Origin: Malurus cyaneus samueli
Lineage: Eukaryota; Chordata; Aves; Passeriformes; Maluridae
Assembly: GCA_009741485.1 (NCBI GenBank)
Contig: CM019220.1
Location: forward strand, 32,780,579-32,844,578
Reading direction: 5' to 3'
Length of the DNA stretch: 64,000 nt
The position numbers and the translations under genes were made by a program. Below are positions 53,001 to 62,711 of this stretch, in pieces. Under the pieces are notes generated by a model, which saw only the letters and a program-made list of their open reading frames with translations, did no database searches and had not been told where the DNA came from. How positions within the stretch are numbered: the first letter of the stretch is position 1; each line of letters begins with the position of its first letter.

Positions 53001-56000
53001 GTGTATTGCCTAATACTAAAATACCCCAAAAGAGTCTGTGGAGGCAAGTACTTAAAATGATGAAAATAGCCTGAAAAACTTTTCAATAGGCATAATTTCA
53101 TTTTGCCTCCTACCAGCTTCAGTGCCTAAATGATTGAAGTGGAGTCTGCTGGAAGCTCTAGAGCCTAAAAGATCTGTGGGCTGAATATTTGTGCCTCAGC
53201 ATAACATTGCAGTGAGGACAGTACAATGTCAGGAAATGTTTATGGAAATCTCAGTGCTGGCTGTGTTGCTTTTGGCAGCTCATAAGTCTTAACTTTTAGG
53301 TTTTTCTTCAAATGAATGAAGGGGATTTTTTGTTTAAACAGTAAGCAGCGTGACTTAACGTCTTCTTTGCTGAAATTAAAGAGAGTTTTTTCATGTTTCG
53401 TGTGATTTTGTAGTCTAAAGTTTGAGAAAGATGGGCAGAACTGTTTTGATGCCTTGTTTACAAAAACTCCCTGACGAGTGGTGTAGATTTCCTGGATTTG
53501 GGTAGAAATCACCCGAGGCAGTGATACCTATAGCTGCAGACCTCATACAGGGATCACATCATCTTCCTGAGCTGCACAGTTTAGTGCAGGTTATTGACAC
53601 AGGAGTTTCTTTGCTCCAGAGTTGATCAAAATATCACTAGTGCTAGCAGGAGAAAAAGGTGTTGAGTATATATCCCCTCCTTGGGCATGGGACTTTCACT
53701 GTGACACAGTCATCTTGTCTATCAAGTCAAAATTAAGAAATCCAGATAAAAATCCCAGAATGCTACGGAGCGACCAAAGCAAGGGCATGGTATCAGGTCT
53801 CCATTGTGATAGTGATTGCAAAGCTTTTTCCAGCTTGTGGACTGGTTGAGATGGACAGCAGATAAACATACAACAGCCATCAAATGCTTTCTGTGTTCAG
53901 AACTGCCAGGAATACTGGAATGGACTCAATACTGTAACCAGTTCCTATTACACACAGCTGTCACCACCTGAGGGCTTTTAGTGAAGCTAAATGGAGTCAG
54001 AAGCTTTCATCATGCATTGCAACTGAATGCTGAAACACTTACTAATTTGTTGTCTCGTTGGGGCTTATTTTTCTTCCTTTAGTAACAGGATAAAAGACCA
54101 CTTTTGTGTCTTTTTGTATTTGCTGTCAAGGTCAGAATCAAAACTGCATTGCAAGAGTCGGTCATATTTTTGACTTTCTGATAATCTGTTTAGGTTTTTT
54201 AAATCTTTTCATGATCTTACCAATCACAGAATGAAGAATGCAAAGATAATATTATATATCTTTGTCCTACTTCCAGATAGTAAATGAAGCCATTATTATG
54301 GAGTTAAATGAATAACACATGTGGCCTAAGATGTCCTGAAAGCTTTAGCAGAAAGATTCACAAGAACTTTGCCTTTAAGCTGCGGAATCTCTTGAGTGAT
54401 AGCTGCCAGTGAAAATCCATGTTTCTTTCTGGCTCAGTATTTCACATCTTGACCTAACCAGTGAAGGGAAGTTACTCCTGAACATGTTCAGTCAGCACTA
54501 TGCTGCTATTTAAAAAGTCACCTATCTGGCAAAACAGTGCATACCCTCCTACAACCTAAAAAGCAGTGCTAGGGAACAGGTGTGCTGTTAATCCCTGTGA
54601 AAGGGGGGAGAAAAAAAATGCAAGGCTTACTTCAGTTTTGACTTTTTAGTAAAATGGGGCAAATAACAGTCCCAGAAAGATGTTTATTTAAAAAAAAATA
54701 CTGTATTGGGCTCACTTCCCTTTCTTTAAGAGCCTCATTGAAGTTTCTGCTAACTGGAGTAATTCTCTGTGTGCTCAAAATAAGTGATAACAGCTTGCAT
54801 TTATTCAGTTATTTTCATGCCAGTAGACACTAGAGCATTTTACAAGCCTGGACCATGCAGGCCACTTTACCCCACAAGAAGACTTTCGCAGTGTCCTATG
54901 GATTGTGCTCCTGCTGTGATCCAGCACTCTGGTTTCCCCTGCTCTTGCTGGGATTTCTGTGACATTGCTTTCCCAAGGTTATGAGAGCACTGAGCAAAGC
55001 AAGCTGAAGGGCAATTTCTCAGGCTCACATGCTCCTGAAAGTTAGGAGCAAAAATCTTCCTGACAGCACTCCATGATCCAGTGTTTCTCCTTATTGCATT
55101 CAGTTTTGATGCATGGTTTGCAGGAATACCTTTGTGTGAGTGCAAACGTAAGGTGCTACCCTTACTACTTGGATATAAAATCTATCAGAGCATAGCCATG
55201 TCTCACAGTAGTGTAGAGCACAGAAAAGAAGACTACCAAATAGTTCTTGAGTTGCAGGGGAAGGTCAGAAAAGCACAGTGAACTCTCCTCTCCCTAGAGT
55301 GCACTTGAGACATTTGTTGTCAAGCTTAAAACCTACATGCATTGACTGTGTTCTCACTTTTCCACCAAGAGACTAAATAACCATCCTGGGGATAAAAGGA
55401 GGGCCCCATGAAATCTGAGTGAAACGTGTGGAGCACAAAAGGAGCCACAGTTCCCCGTAACACCTCTTGTCTCATATTGGGTGTTCATACAGTCATATGG
55501 AAAACTAAAAGGAAACATCTGCTACTTGCCCATATGGTCTGCTTCCAGCCACAAATAAGTCTGGAGAAAATAGTAAGAGCTTGGTTTAATTACACTGCAT
55601 GCAGTTCTAAACCACATAAACACAAGCTTGTCTACTCTTTTGTAACACAATTGGTATGTCCAATGCTTTGTAAAGAGTGTGAAGATCAACACAACTGAAT
55701 TTTTGCAGTGAAGAAAAAGCAGTCAAAAGCTTTACTGTAGGCTAGACAAAAAATTGATTCTGACATAATGCTGGGAAGATGGAGTTTGGCAATGCTGAAA
55801 ATTTAAAAAACATTAAAATAGATTCAGTGTAACTGTTCAAAAGCATGTGCTGTATGTTTGGAGGAAATTAAGCAGTTTTTATATTGTTTTCTAAGTTAAA
55901 GCAGAGGAGTGGCTGAATAGAAGAAGTGATCTAAAAGAATGTAATCATGTCTTTACTTACATCGTTGTGTCTGTACTCACTCAGTGCAGGGTGGTGAGTA

Positions 56001-59000
56001 GCATTGCCAGTGCTCCCAGTTGCAAAACAGTGAGAACTCAGGTGCCCTCAGTAAAACACACAACACAGAGGTTTTGAGGTCATGCAGGTAGACTGTTGCT
56101 TTTGTGCATGTCATTGTGGATGAAAAGTATCTCCTTTCTGATCTCACTGTTGTCAGACTAATAAGAAATCTAATTTACTAAACACAGAAAGGGCATCTTT
56201 ATCTTGAAAAATTTGAAGTGACGTTACACCAAAAAGCCAGACCCTTCTCCTTTCTTTGAGGCCACTTTCCAGTGTGCTTTTGGGAAAGTTACCTCTCCTC
56301 TGTAGCAGGAGCTCAGCACTTTCCCTTAGCGTGAAGTGTGTTTCGGCTAAAATATATAAAACCAATAAAGTATTCAGGTACTTCATTAGTCAAATCAGAG
56401 CTGAAATTCAAATAGGAAAGAAATGCTTTACATGTTCATGTAAAAATGTGCAGGATGCTAACAAGCCATGATGCAGCTCATACTTGCCATTGTTAAAACT
56501 GCCAAATTGTGAGGTGATGCCTTCATTTCTAAATAACTAAAATTTAGAAATGTTCTTTCAGGAAAAGGTTTTCCATGTCAGTTTTTAGCTTAAACATGTT
56601 TTTCTGATGAGGCAGTAATTTGTTAATTGTTTGTAAAGAGATCTTAAAAGAAAAATGCAAATAGACCTTTAATTATGATGGGTTTACCAGACCACACTGT
56701 GTTAGCTGGCTGCTAAAGAGAGCCGTGTTAGTGAAGTTGGATAAAAAAATTACACAAAGAAAACCTTGAATAACTAAAAGCCTTTGGGCATCTTCAGTTC
56801 TACTAGATTATACTCTGCACAGGGAAGGATTTCAGTGAAATTGATTTATCCCAACTTTTGTTTATCTTCTTATTGTCAGACTGTACTGCTGATCAGAATG
56901 AAAGTTCATGTAATCTGGTTTACTGTGTAAACATTGTGCTTATGCTAATATGGTGATCAAATAACCTTCAAGCACCATGAACATTTAAATAATATGGAGC
57001 TAATACTGGAAGAATATCATCTACTGAAACATGGCAAAATATATAATGTAATAGCTTTTCCTACAAGATATTTTCTGCAATATCTATTTCCTGTTAATAT
57101 TAAGAAAACTTGAAGTATCATTTCTCCAATTACAAGAAAACATGCCTAGTCAGTAATGCTTGTAATCACCTAGTAAAGGACATTGGGCTTTATATTTACA
57201 TTCTCATCATGTCATTCTAGTGCCTTGTGCCAAAAGTTTGACAGTTCTAGTTTCTGGATTGGGGTGCCGGATTCTTTTGTAAAATACACAGTTGGATTAG
57301 AGGTTCTTGTCAGTTGTCTTTTCACACTGCTCGTGGGTCAAATGTGTTTATGCTCGAAGGGAAATACGTGAAAACAAAAAAAGAGCAATCCTTAAAGACC
57401 AATGCAGAGCTTATCAGGACCATCTCATGAATTTGCATGTAACCTCAGCTCAAACATAGCAGAGACAGTTACCATATTAACACCCCTCAAACTTGCTTGA
57501 GCTTGTCTGCAGCTTGTCAATCAGCACAACTTTAAGGAGCTACTGGGGTCTGTTCCCAAGTGTTGACAGCGCAGCGTCACTGGAGTGTGTGGTACTTTTT
57601 TGATGCCTAAGCTGTCAGATTCCAACAGTGTCCCACTACTCAAAAAAAGCACTCAAATTGTACCTCAGTGTTCAGCAGCTCTCCTGCTGAACCAGCCCCC
57701 AGAGGATGGGAAAAATAGCTCTTTTCCCCTTCCAGATGAAGAGCTGTGCTGCAGTTATTTAGGAAGCCACAGCTGACACTGTCTTCCTCAATCTCCAGAA
57801 GAACAGTCATTCTCAAACTGCACAAAGCTCGTTCAGGGGAGAGTAAAGCTTATTAAATCCCCCAAGAAGAAAATTGGCATTTTTGAGGGGTTTAACAGGG
57901 TTGTGAAAGTGTTTGAATTACACTTAACAGTAACCTCTATGCCATGCAGCTGGGGCTTACCTTGGTGAGCTGTGTCAGCCTGTTTGCCTCCATGTCAGCT
58001 TGGTCTTTTTATTTCCCCATCTCTTCAGGCACAATAGGTTTGTCATAATGCCTAGAAGAGGCAGAAGCAAAGAGAAGATTCTGGTCATCTGGAACCCTTG
58101 TGATTCTCATCAGTAAAGCTATAAATCAGCCAGCCTGGCAATCTGAAGCAGCTTTTCTCAAGAGGCACCAATAACTTTAATCATTTTTAGGGGGATTTTG
58201 AGGTATTGCAGCTGACTGAAAATATATTTTCTTTTTCACTGTACAAATACTAGATTTCATGCAGTAAACTAGAGGAAGATTAATTTGTTTTTACTAATGT
58301 CAGAACAAATTCAGAATTTGTTCTGAGTATGAAACTGTGAAATGAGGCAGCTGTCAGCATAATTTGCCCCTATCATTGCTCTGCCAGCAGCTCATTGTAG
58401 TTTGGCATTTGCAGCTCTTTTGCCATAGTAAACTAGTGTGAATCCTGCCAGCCTGTGCAAGGCCAAGGCATGAGTACTGTTCATTTGACCAGGAATAGGA
58501 CACTTATGGTTTTGCCTTCGGAATCACTTCAGCAGATTGATTCCTAGAGAGCTGCTCTCTCTCCTGCTGCATCTCATATCTCTACAGCATGAGCATTGGC
58601 TGTGTCTCATTTGTATGCCTTCTGTGTTAAGCCTCTCTTTTACCATATTCCCTCAACAAAATTGTCTCATTCCTGAGTCACACTTCAAAATTTCATGTGG
58701 ATATTAAGCTCAAACAGTGCTAAATCCTGTGCTCCAAACTGTAGATATTTTCCTGTGGTGAGCAGTGTTATGGTGCTGATAGCTCAAGTTTGGTACCAGG
58801 TCCTGATCCTGAAAAAGTTTCTGGTGAGGAGAGACTCCTTTCAGGAAATAGATGGGGGGAAAGGAGACAGAAAAGGAAGAAATAATAATGTTTTTTTCTA
58901 TGTCATCAGTCATGGAGATAAGACTCACTCGATTTAGGTCTGTCTTGAGTCTGGTCAATGTAGGGGGGAATTGAGTTCCTGGTGTTTAGTCTACTATAGC

Positions 59001-62000
59001 AGGGCAATCTATGGACTGATGTTTAGAGCATGGATTCAGGTACATTCAAAGAAAGAAATGGTTCTGAGTTGTGTATTTGTCACAAGAGTCTCAAATGGTA
59101 CATAGGAATATATTCAAGTGTTGATATTGATATTCAAGGTAAGAAGGCATGGCTTCAGCTATGCCTTTCAGATTTTTAGTGGTCAGAGTAATCAGAAAAA
59201 AAAGTATGTTTATGATTTTAAACTTGGTCCCAAACTAAGAAAACCCAAGAGAAACAGCATAACTAGAGAGGAAGGAATTATTGGAACATTTTCCCTGGGG
59301 TGTCTTTAGATCTGACATACTTTCTGTTCCTTGCTCTGCTAGAGCTCAAATCTGATCATACCTGAGTGTGCAGAAAGTTCCTGTAGCACTCAGTATCCAG
59401 TTCTCCACAGCACACCAATGGCTGCAGGCTGTGCACTGGAGTGTGCCAGCTTGGTACAACATTTTAGTGTCAAATGGACACTAAGAAGCATGAAAAGAAA
59501 ATGCTTTCCCAGGAGCTGGGCTGCTTTCCCTGCTGTGCTGGGCTTTGAGCAGTTCTCAATAATGTTTTTGTTGGACTCTGATCATGATAACAGTATTGAG
59601 GCTGAGTGGGGCATTTTTCCAGAAAATAAGTTAAAAATTGTTAAAATCCTAAGATAAGGAGCTCTTCAACTTAAGTGATTTTCAGACCATTGTGTGAAAA
59701 CAGCGGGATCCTAGCAAGAATGAGAGACAAGATTTGATCCACTGATTTTTCCACATTGTTCTTGTCCTTTCTCCTTCTATGTATTAGCATTTAGATTTCT
59801 CCTTAAACATTTGTCTTACGTCTTTTTTTTCCCCAAGCCAAGTTTTTTTTCTGCTTTTCTGTCTGTTGTTTTGATTTGTTTATAACTTTGACAAGTTCTT
59901 GGTGGAGGAAATGTTGCTCACTTTTGCATTTGCTGGTGCTGATAGGTCTAGGTCGTTTCTGAAGAAACATTAACTTTTTCTGTATATGACATATGGCAGT
60001 TTAAGGTTTCCAAGCTGAGCAATGTGATTGGATGCTTCCAGAGGAAAATTAATATGTTCCTTTTACTTTAGCCAAGAAAGAGAGAGTGCATGTTCTCTGC
60101 TGATACAAATTAGTACAGCTGCATTGCCTTCAGGGAAGGGAAACCTCATGAAGGTCTGTCTGTTAAAGAAACTTAGTTTATCATATTAACTAGTCTTACC
60201 TGGACAAAGGCATCAAACACTTTTTCTCTTGTATTATTCTTTATTTTTCCAATGTTTGTTTGTAGCTAGAAGGGAAATACTTGGGCAGTTGTTCTCCAGC
60301 AATTCATCAGTACTGTCCTCTACTGCTACAACATCCAAATGCTTTCCTGAAATGTTCGTCAGAGACCAAAATTAAACACTAGGAGTGGAAAACTGTCTAG
60401 TAGCAGATAAGATTTGACTACGAAATATGCTAAATATGGGACTGCTATGGCCTTGTTTTCATTCTGGTATTAAAAGTGGTTTTATTTGGCATCAGAATTA
60501 AAAGTTAAGGGCCAGCCAGTTTAGTAAGGATCTGTTGTTAGACTGCAGAGAGGACAGTCCTGAAACGAGCTGCACTAAAACACAGTTCTGATGAGCTCTG
60601 CTGTTGTGACCTTGTTGCTTGAATATGTTTTCCAGACAAAAGTTTATGTATATATAACCTGTGTCGTGCACTAGGGAAGCACTTTGATAACAGAGACAGA
60701 AAAAGCAAAAATCTGCGATTTTTTAAAATTTAAATGAAAATACTAAAGATGATTAGATTCTCTTTGTGGAGGATAGAAATAGGTAAGAACTTACAGGATT
60801 AGTTTCCACCACCTATTCTGAAAGTCAGAGAAGTTTATTAAATCATGTAGTTACAAAACCTAATTGAAAATAGCTTAATTCTGAGAAGCCATCACTATTT
60901 AGATTAGCAAACTGGAATCATCATCTGCTTATTTGGAATTTAGGCTTAATGCTTGTGCATTGGGAATATTGAATGCCAACTGGAACAAGTGTGTCCTTCC
61001 ATTGTCAGAGCCTGCCTCTTAACTAATTTGCTCTACCGTAAAAAAACCCTGCTGTTTTGTTTCCTCTTGTGTGTAGGTCACACTAAATTTATCTGGCAGG
61101 CAAAAACAGTGTTTTTAGTCTTGTTTCTATGTATGATACAAAAAAAAAAATGTTACACTGCAATTGTGTTGTCTTGCTGCAATCTTTGCCATCAGCCAAT
61201 CTGCTACAGTCCCTCCTGTTGGCTACTGGGGGTTAGTGGAAAGGTCTCCTCCTCTACAGGGGGCATATTTGACTGGGAAAACCTGAGGGCAGAAGACTGT
61301 AGAGCTTCTGTTGCAAACTTTGTATATGGGGTTGGTTGCAAGATTTCAAGGAAGGATGAATGGTACTTGAGCATGTTGTAGCTGGTAAATGTTTGGTTGT
61401 CAGCTGTGTGTTTGCCATGTCCCCACACTGCCTGATCACCAATTTAGCTTTAGTTTTGGTTTTAGTTTTAGTTTTAGTTAAGGACCTGTCAGTACTTCTC
61501 TCTGTAAGTCTTCTGTCTCTGTTTAATGTCCACTGAACTCTGCAGGATCTTCCCTTTTAGCTAAGAATGTTCTAGACAAATATTTTGGGTTTTAAGTTTT
61601 CTGTAATGTCTTCCTTCAGTAGGAGCCTGTTCACATGTAATTCAGTGTCTTCACAGTGTACAAAAGCTAATAATGTTCAAGGCTGATGTTACTAAAAGGG
61701 TTTAGAGCTCCACTCTTGCCTTGAGTGCGTGCCTAGATGTACTCTTGGTGTTTGACCTACTTTTTACAATTTCCCCACCAGCTGTTTGAATTTACTCACT
61801 TATGCAAACACATTAATATTGGTGCTGTTTATTAACTGTGAACTTAACTTCAAGAATAATCAGTGAGGGGAAATGAAATGTCACACCAGAGCATTGTTCC
61901 CTGGAGAGCATTCTGTAGAGATGTTATGCCACTGGTCAATATCACTGCATTCCTGATGTGACCAGTTTACCACGTGTCCTCTGTGCTCTCAGTAGACCCC

Positions 62001-62711
62001 CCTGATCAGTTTGCACTTGGACAGCTTTATAAGCATTGTCAGGGATTGCACACCAGACATTTGTGAAAGGAGAGGCATACAATTCCTTTAGGAAGGCCAG
62101 GTGAAAGCAGAACAACTCCTTCCCAGTCCTAGATGGAATAGGGGGCAAGGAAGTTGACTTCTTTTATGGAGATACTTTAATGCTTATTTACATTGCAAAC
62201 CATTTTCTTGTTTACCCTGACATAGTTTGCAGAATTACCTCTAAGGAAGAGAAGGACCCCATTACACACATCTTTAATTTTGTTTCATTCTTAGTTTTGT
62301 GGTGAGACTAAGCTGTATTAATCTGGCTAGCAGCAGTGGTATATCTGGCTTAATTAGGAAACAGTCTGTTTAGTCATTTGAGGATTGCTGTGCTGAATCA
62401 GACTGACTTCCACATCTATGCAAATACATGGAAGGCCAGTGAGATGTTTGTGTAAAGCAGCACACACTCATTATCACTACATTTTTGTAGCCAGCTTATC
62501 TAGGTGTTTCTTCAGCTTCAATTTTTTAAGTCTTACTTATTTCAAAACTGCCCATGGTTAATGTCTTAAGTCTGTCTATAGTTACAGTTTTTGATTTTGA
62601 TGGAGTTCTATATGAATTAATTTTTTTTTCTTTCTTTTTTTTTCTTTTTTAGCATCGTAGACAAAGAAGTATCATTAATGGCAGAAATTGATAAAGTTAA
62701 AGAAGAAGCCA
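31981..62711 (+). CDS. SPATS2L: SPATS2L, 5' part of coding region (7 coding exons, 3' incomplete)
   Basis: Joining 31981-32019, 41921-42029, 45238-45287, 45690-45930, 50713-50913, 51318-51453 and 62653-62711 gives one open frame of 278 codons plus one base. All introns are GT-AG, with phases 0,1,0,1,1,2,1. The human protein is about 550-560 residues, so roughly half is here and the C-terminal half lies beyond the window. The opening residues MAEINSPVNIKEK, the segment around PNKSNNEIVLVLQQFD, the motif KEWNMTGKKK and the block NIEKSVKDLQRCTVSLTRYR match SPATS2L as I know it. The paralogue SPATS2 has a longer, different N-terminus and a different basic linker. Known role in mammals: a nucleolar protein that relocates to stress granules under stress, also called SGNP; its biochemical activity is poorly defined. 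Domains seen: UBA-like segment about 14-50, basic patch 63-76, polar variable region about 80-213, conserved helical family domain from 214. Confidence 0.93.
32020..41920 (+). other. SPATS2L: SPATS2L intron after coding exon 1 (9901 bases)
   Basis: GTAGGT...ACAG intron, phase 0. It holds a G/T-rich stretch at about 34120-34200 and a short TG repeat at 38697-38722. No gene on either strand and no transposon that I recognise. Confidence 0.85.
38697..38722. repeat. Short TATG/TG repeat
   Basis: ATATATGTATGTGTGTGTGT followed by ATGTTTG; a short imperfect (TG)n microsatellite in the intron between coding exons 1 and 2. Confidence 0.85.
41921..42029 (+). CDS. SPATS2L: SPATS2L coding exon 2 (residues 14-50, UBA-like segment)
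   Basis: The acceptor TTACTTACAG ends at 41920 and the donor GTGAGT begins at 42030. The exon is 109 bases, entered in phase 0 and left in phase 1, splitting the Gly-50 codon. It encodes a helical segment starting INAIRSIVPNKSNNEIVLVL and ending DKAVQAFMDG. This is the most conserved N-terminal part of the family and resembles UBA/CUE-like three-helix folds: the spacing of the hydrophobic residues and the final D-K-A-V-Q-A-F-x-D-G are typical of such domains. Ubiquitin binding is not established by this sequence. The frame stays open into the intron until a TGA at 42134, so intron retention would give a short truncated product. Confidence 0.95.
42030..45237 (+). other. SPATS2L: SPATS2L intron after coding exon 2 (3208 bases)
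   Basis: GTGAGT...CTAG intron, phase 1. AT-rich unique sequence; I see no further feature. Confidence 0.88.
45238..45287 (+). CDS. SPATS2L: SPATS2L coding exon 3 (residues 50-66)
   Basis: A 50-base micro-exon lies between the acceptor TTTCTCTAG (ending 45237) and the donor GTAAGA (45288). Its first two bases complete Gly-50; then it reads SATQVLKEWNMTGKKK in one frame and leaves in phase 0. The tryptophan motif KEWNMTGKKK is a family signature that separates SPATS2L (NMTGKKK) from SPATS2, which has a different residue pattern just before GKKK. With the preceding exon it makes a frame-neutral pair of 159 bases. It is too short to be found as an ORF. Confidence 0.94.
45288..45689 (+). other. 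SPATS2L: SPATS2L intron after coding exon 3 (402 bases)
   Basis: GTAAGA...TTAG intron, phase 0, short. Its acceptor pyrimidine tract is weak. Confidence 0.9.
45690..45930 (+). CDS. SPATS2L: SPATS2L coding exon 4 (residues 67-146, basic patch and polar linker)
   Basis: This 241-base exon begins after TCCATTTAG (45689), an acceptor with a short, weak pyrimidine tract, and ends at the donor GTGAGT (45931). It is entered in phase 0 and left in phase 1. It opens with NNRRKRSKSKQHQGNKD, which together with GKKK of the previous exon forms a dense basic cluster suited to nuclear or nucleolar targeting or RNA contact; this fits the nucleolar location known for the mammalian protein, but the assignment to this patch is inference. 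The remainder is rich in Ser, Gly, Lys and Asn, looks disordered, and contains the recognisable element INGCPKDSS, close to the human sequence. The intron before it is only 402 bases. Confidence 0.93.
47450..47635 (+). repeat. AAAGG pentanucleotide microsatellite (about 37 units) with an internal N
   Basis: Eighteen perfect AAAGG units (47450-47539) are followed by AAA, one N at 47543, GG, and eighteen more perfect units to 47635. The array lies in the 4782-base intron between coding exons 4 and 5, purine strand in the sense direction. The ORFs of polar repeats across it in every frame are artefacts. The lone N marks an unresolved point, so true length is uncertain. Confidence 0.98.
50308..50340. 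repeat. (TA)n-rich microsatellite
   Basis: An ATATATATATATATG run followed by TATTTATATATAGATATG, about 370 bases upstream of coding exon 5. Confidence 0.88.
50713..50913 (+). CDS. SPATS2L: SPATS2L coding exon 5 (residues 147-213, variable linker)
   Basis: Acceptor TTTCTTGCAG ends at 50712; donor GTAAAT starts at 50914. The length is 201 bases, phase 1 to phase 1, so the exon can be skipped without changing frame. It starts DKERERQRVSTELNPKT and ends SVKKRG across the next junction. The region is polar, Ser/Lys/Thr rich and probably disordered; only short islands such as RPKAKSS and the terminal KKRG resemble the mammalian protein. The gene model is supported by the phases and by the KKRG-PNIEKS junction, which matches the mammalian order exactly. 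Confidence 0.91.
50914..51317 (+). other. SPATS2L: SPATS2L intron after coding exon 5 (404 bases)
   Basis: GTAAAT...TTAG intron, phase 1. Nothing else recognised. Confidence 0.9.
51318..51453 (+). CDS. SPATS2L: SPATS2L coding exon 6 (residues 214-259, start of conserved helical domain)
   Basis: Acceptor TCTATTTTAG ends at 51317; donor GTAGGT starts at 51454. This is a 136-base exon, entered in phase 1 and left in phase 2, splitting Cys-259. It encodes NIEKSVKDLQRCTVSLTRYR followed by a Lys/Glu-rich amphipathic stretch ending AAFAELHSC. This is the start of the SPATS2-family domain (once called DUF1387) and the most strongly conserved block in the window, nearly identical to mammals. Heptad-like hydrophobic spacing suggests a coiled coil. 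The preceding intron is only 404 bases. Confidence 0.96.
58300..58326. repeat. Perfect inverted repeat, 13-base arms, 1-base centre
   Basis: TCAGAACAAATTC, A, GAATTTGTTCTGA: complementary over 13 positions on each side of base 58313. The pairing stops at the next position on both sides. Confidence 0.95.
61449..61480. repeat. TTTTAG hexanucleotide repeat
   Basis: About five tandem TTTTAG units, one changed to TTTTGG, in the intron before coding exon 7. Confidence 0.9.
62620..62650 (+). promoter_or_regulatory. Long polypyrimidine tract of the exon-7 splice acceptor
   Basis: Thirty-one bases of T interrupted by only three C lead directly into AG at 62652. Such a tract favours U2AF and also offers binding space for PTB or TIA-type factors, which is relevant for a 59-base exon behind an 11.2-kb intron. 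The tract is visible in the sequence; factor binding is inference. Confidence 0.6.
62653..62711 (+). CDS. SPATS2L: SPATS2L coding exon 7 (residues 259-278)
   Basis: A 59-base exon follows an unusually long pyrimidine tract (62620-62650, T with three C) and the acceptor AG at 62652. Its first base completes Cys-259; the rest reads IVDKEVSLMAEIDKVKEEA and leaves one base (A) before the donor GTAAGT at 62712. In mammals the next codon here is Met, which would need TG at the start of the following exon, beyond this window. It continues the acidic/basic helical domain of the previous exon. It would not be detected as an ORF. Confidence 0.94.

Larger units (their letters stand above)
51454..62652 (+). 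other. SPATS2L: SPATS2L intron after coding exon 6 (11199 bases)
   Basis: GTAGGT...TTAG intron, phase 2. It contains a pyrimidine-skewed stretch (about 51770-52040), a 27-base palindrome (58300-58326), a TTTTAG repeat (61449-61480) and the long acceptor tract. No gene on either strand; no transposon that I can name. Confidence 0.87.

Noticed and set aside
60953..61381. 142-codon ORF, + strand, within the intron before coding exon 7
   Set aside because: The longest ORF not explained by a repeat, but Cys/Leu/Ser-rich without a recognised domain, covered by minus-strand ORFs, and inside an intron; most likely chance.
31981..62711. Assignment to the paralogue SPATS2 instead of SPATS2L
   Set aside because: The short MAE N-terminus, the NMTGKKK motif and the RKRSKSKQHQGNKD linker fit SPATS2L; SPATS2 has a longer, different start and another linker.
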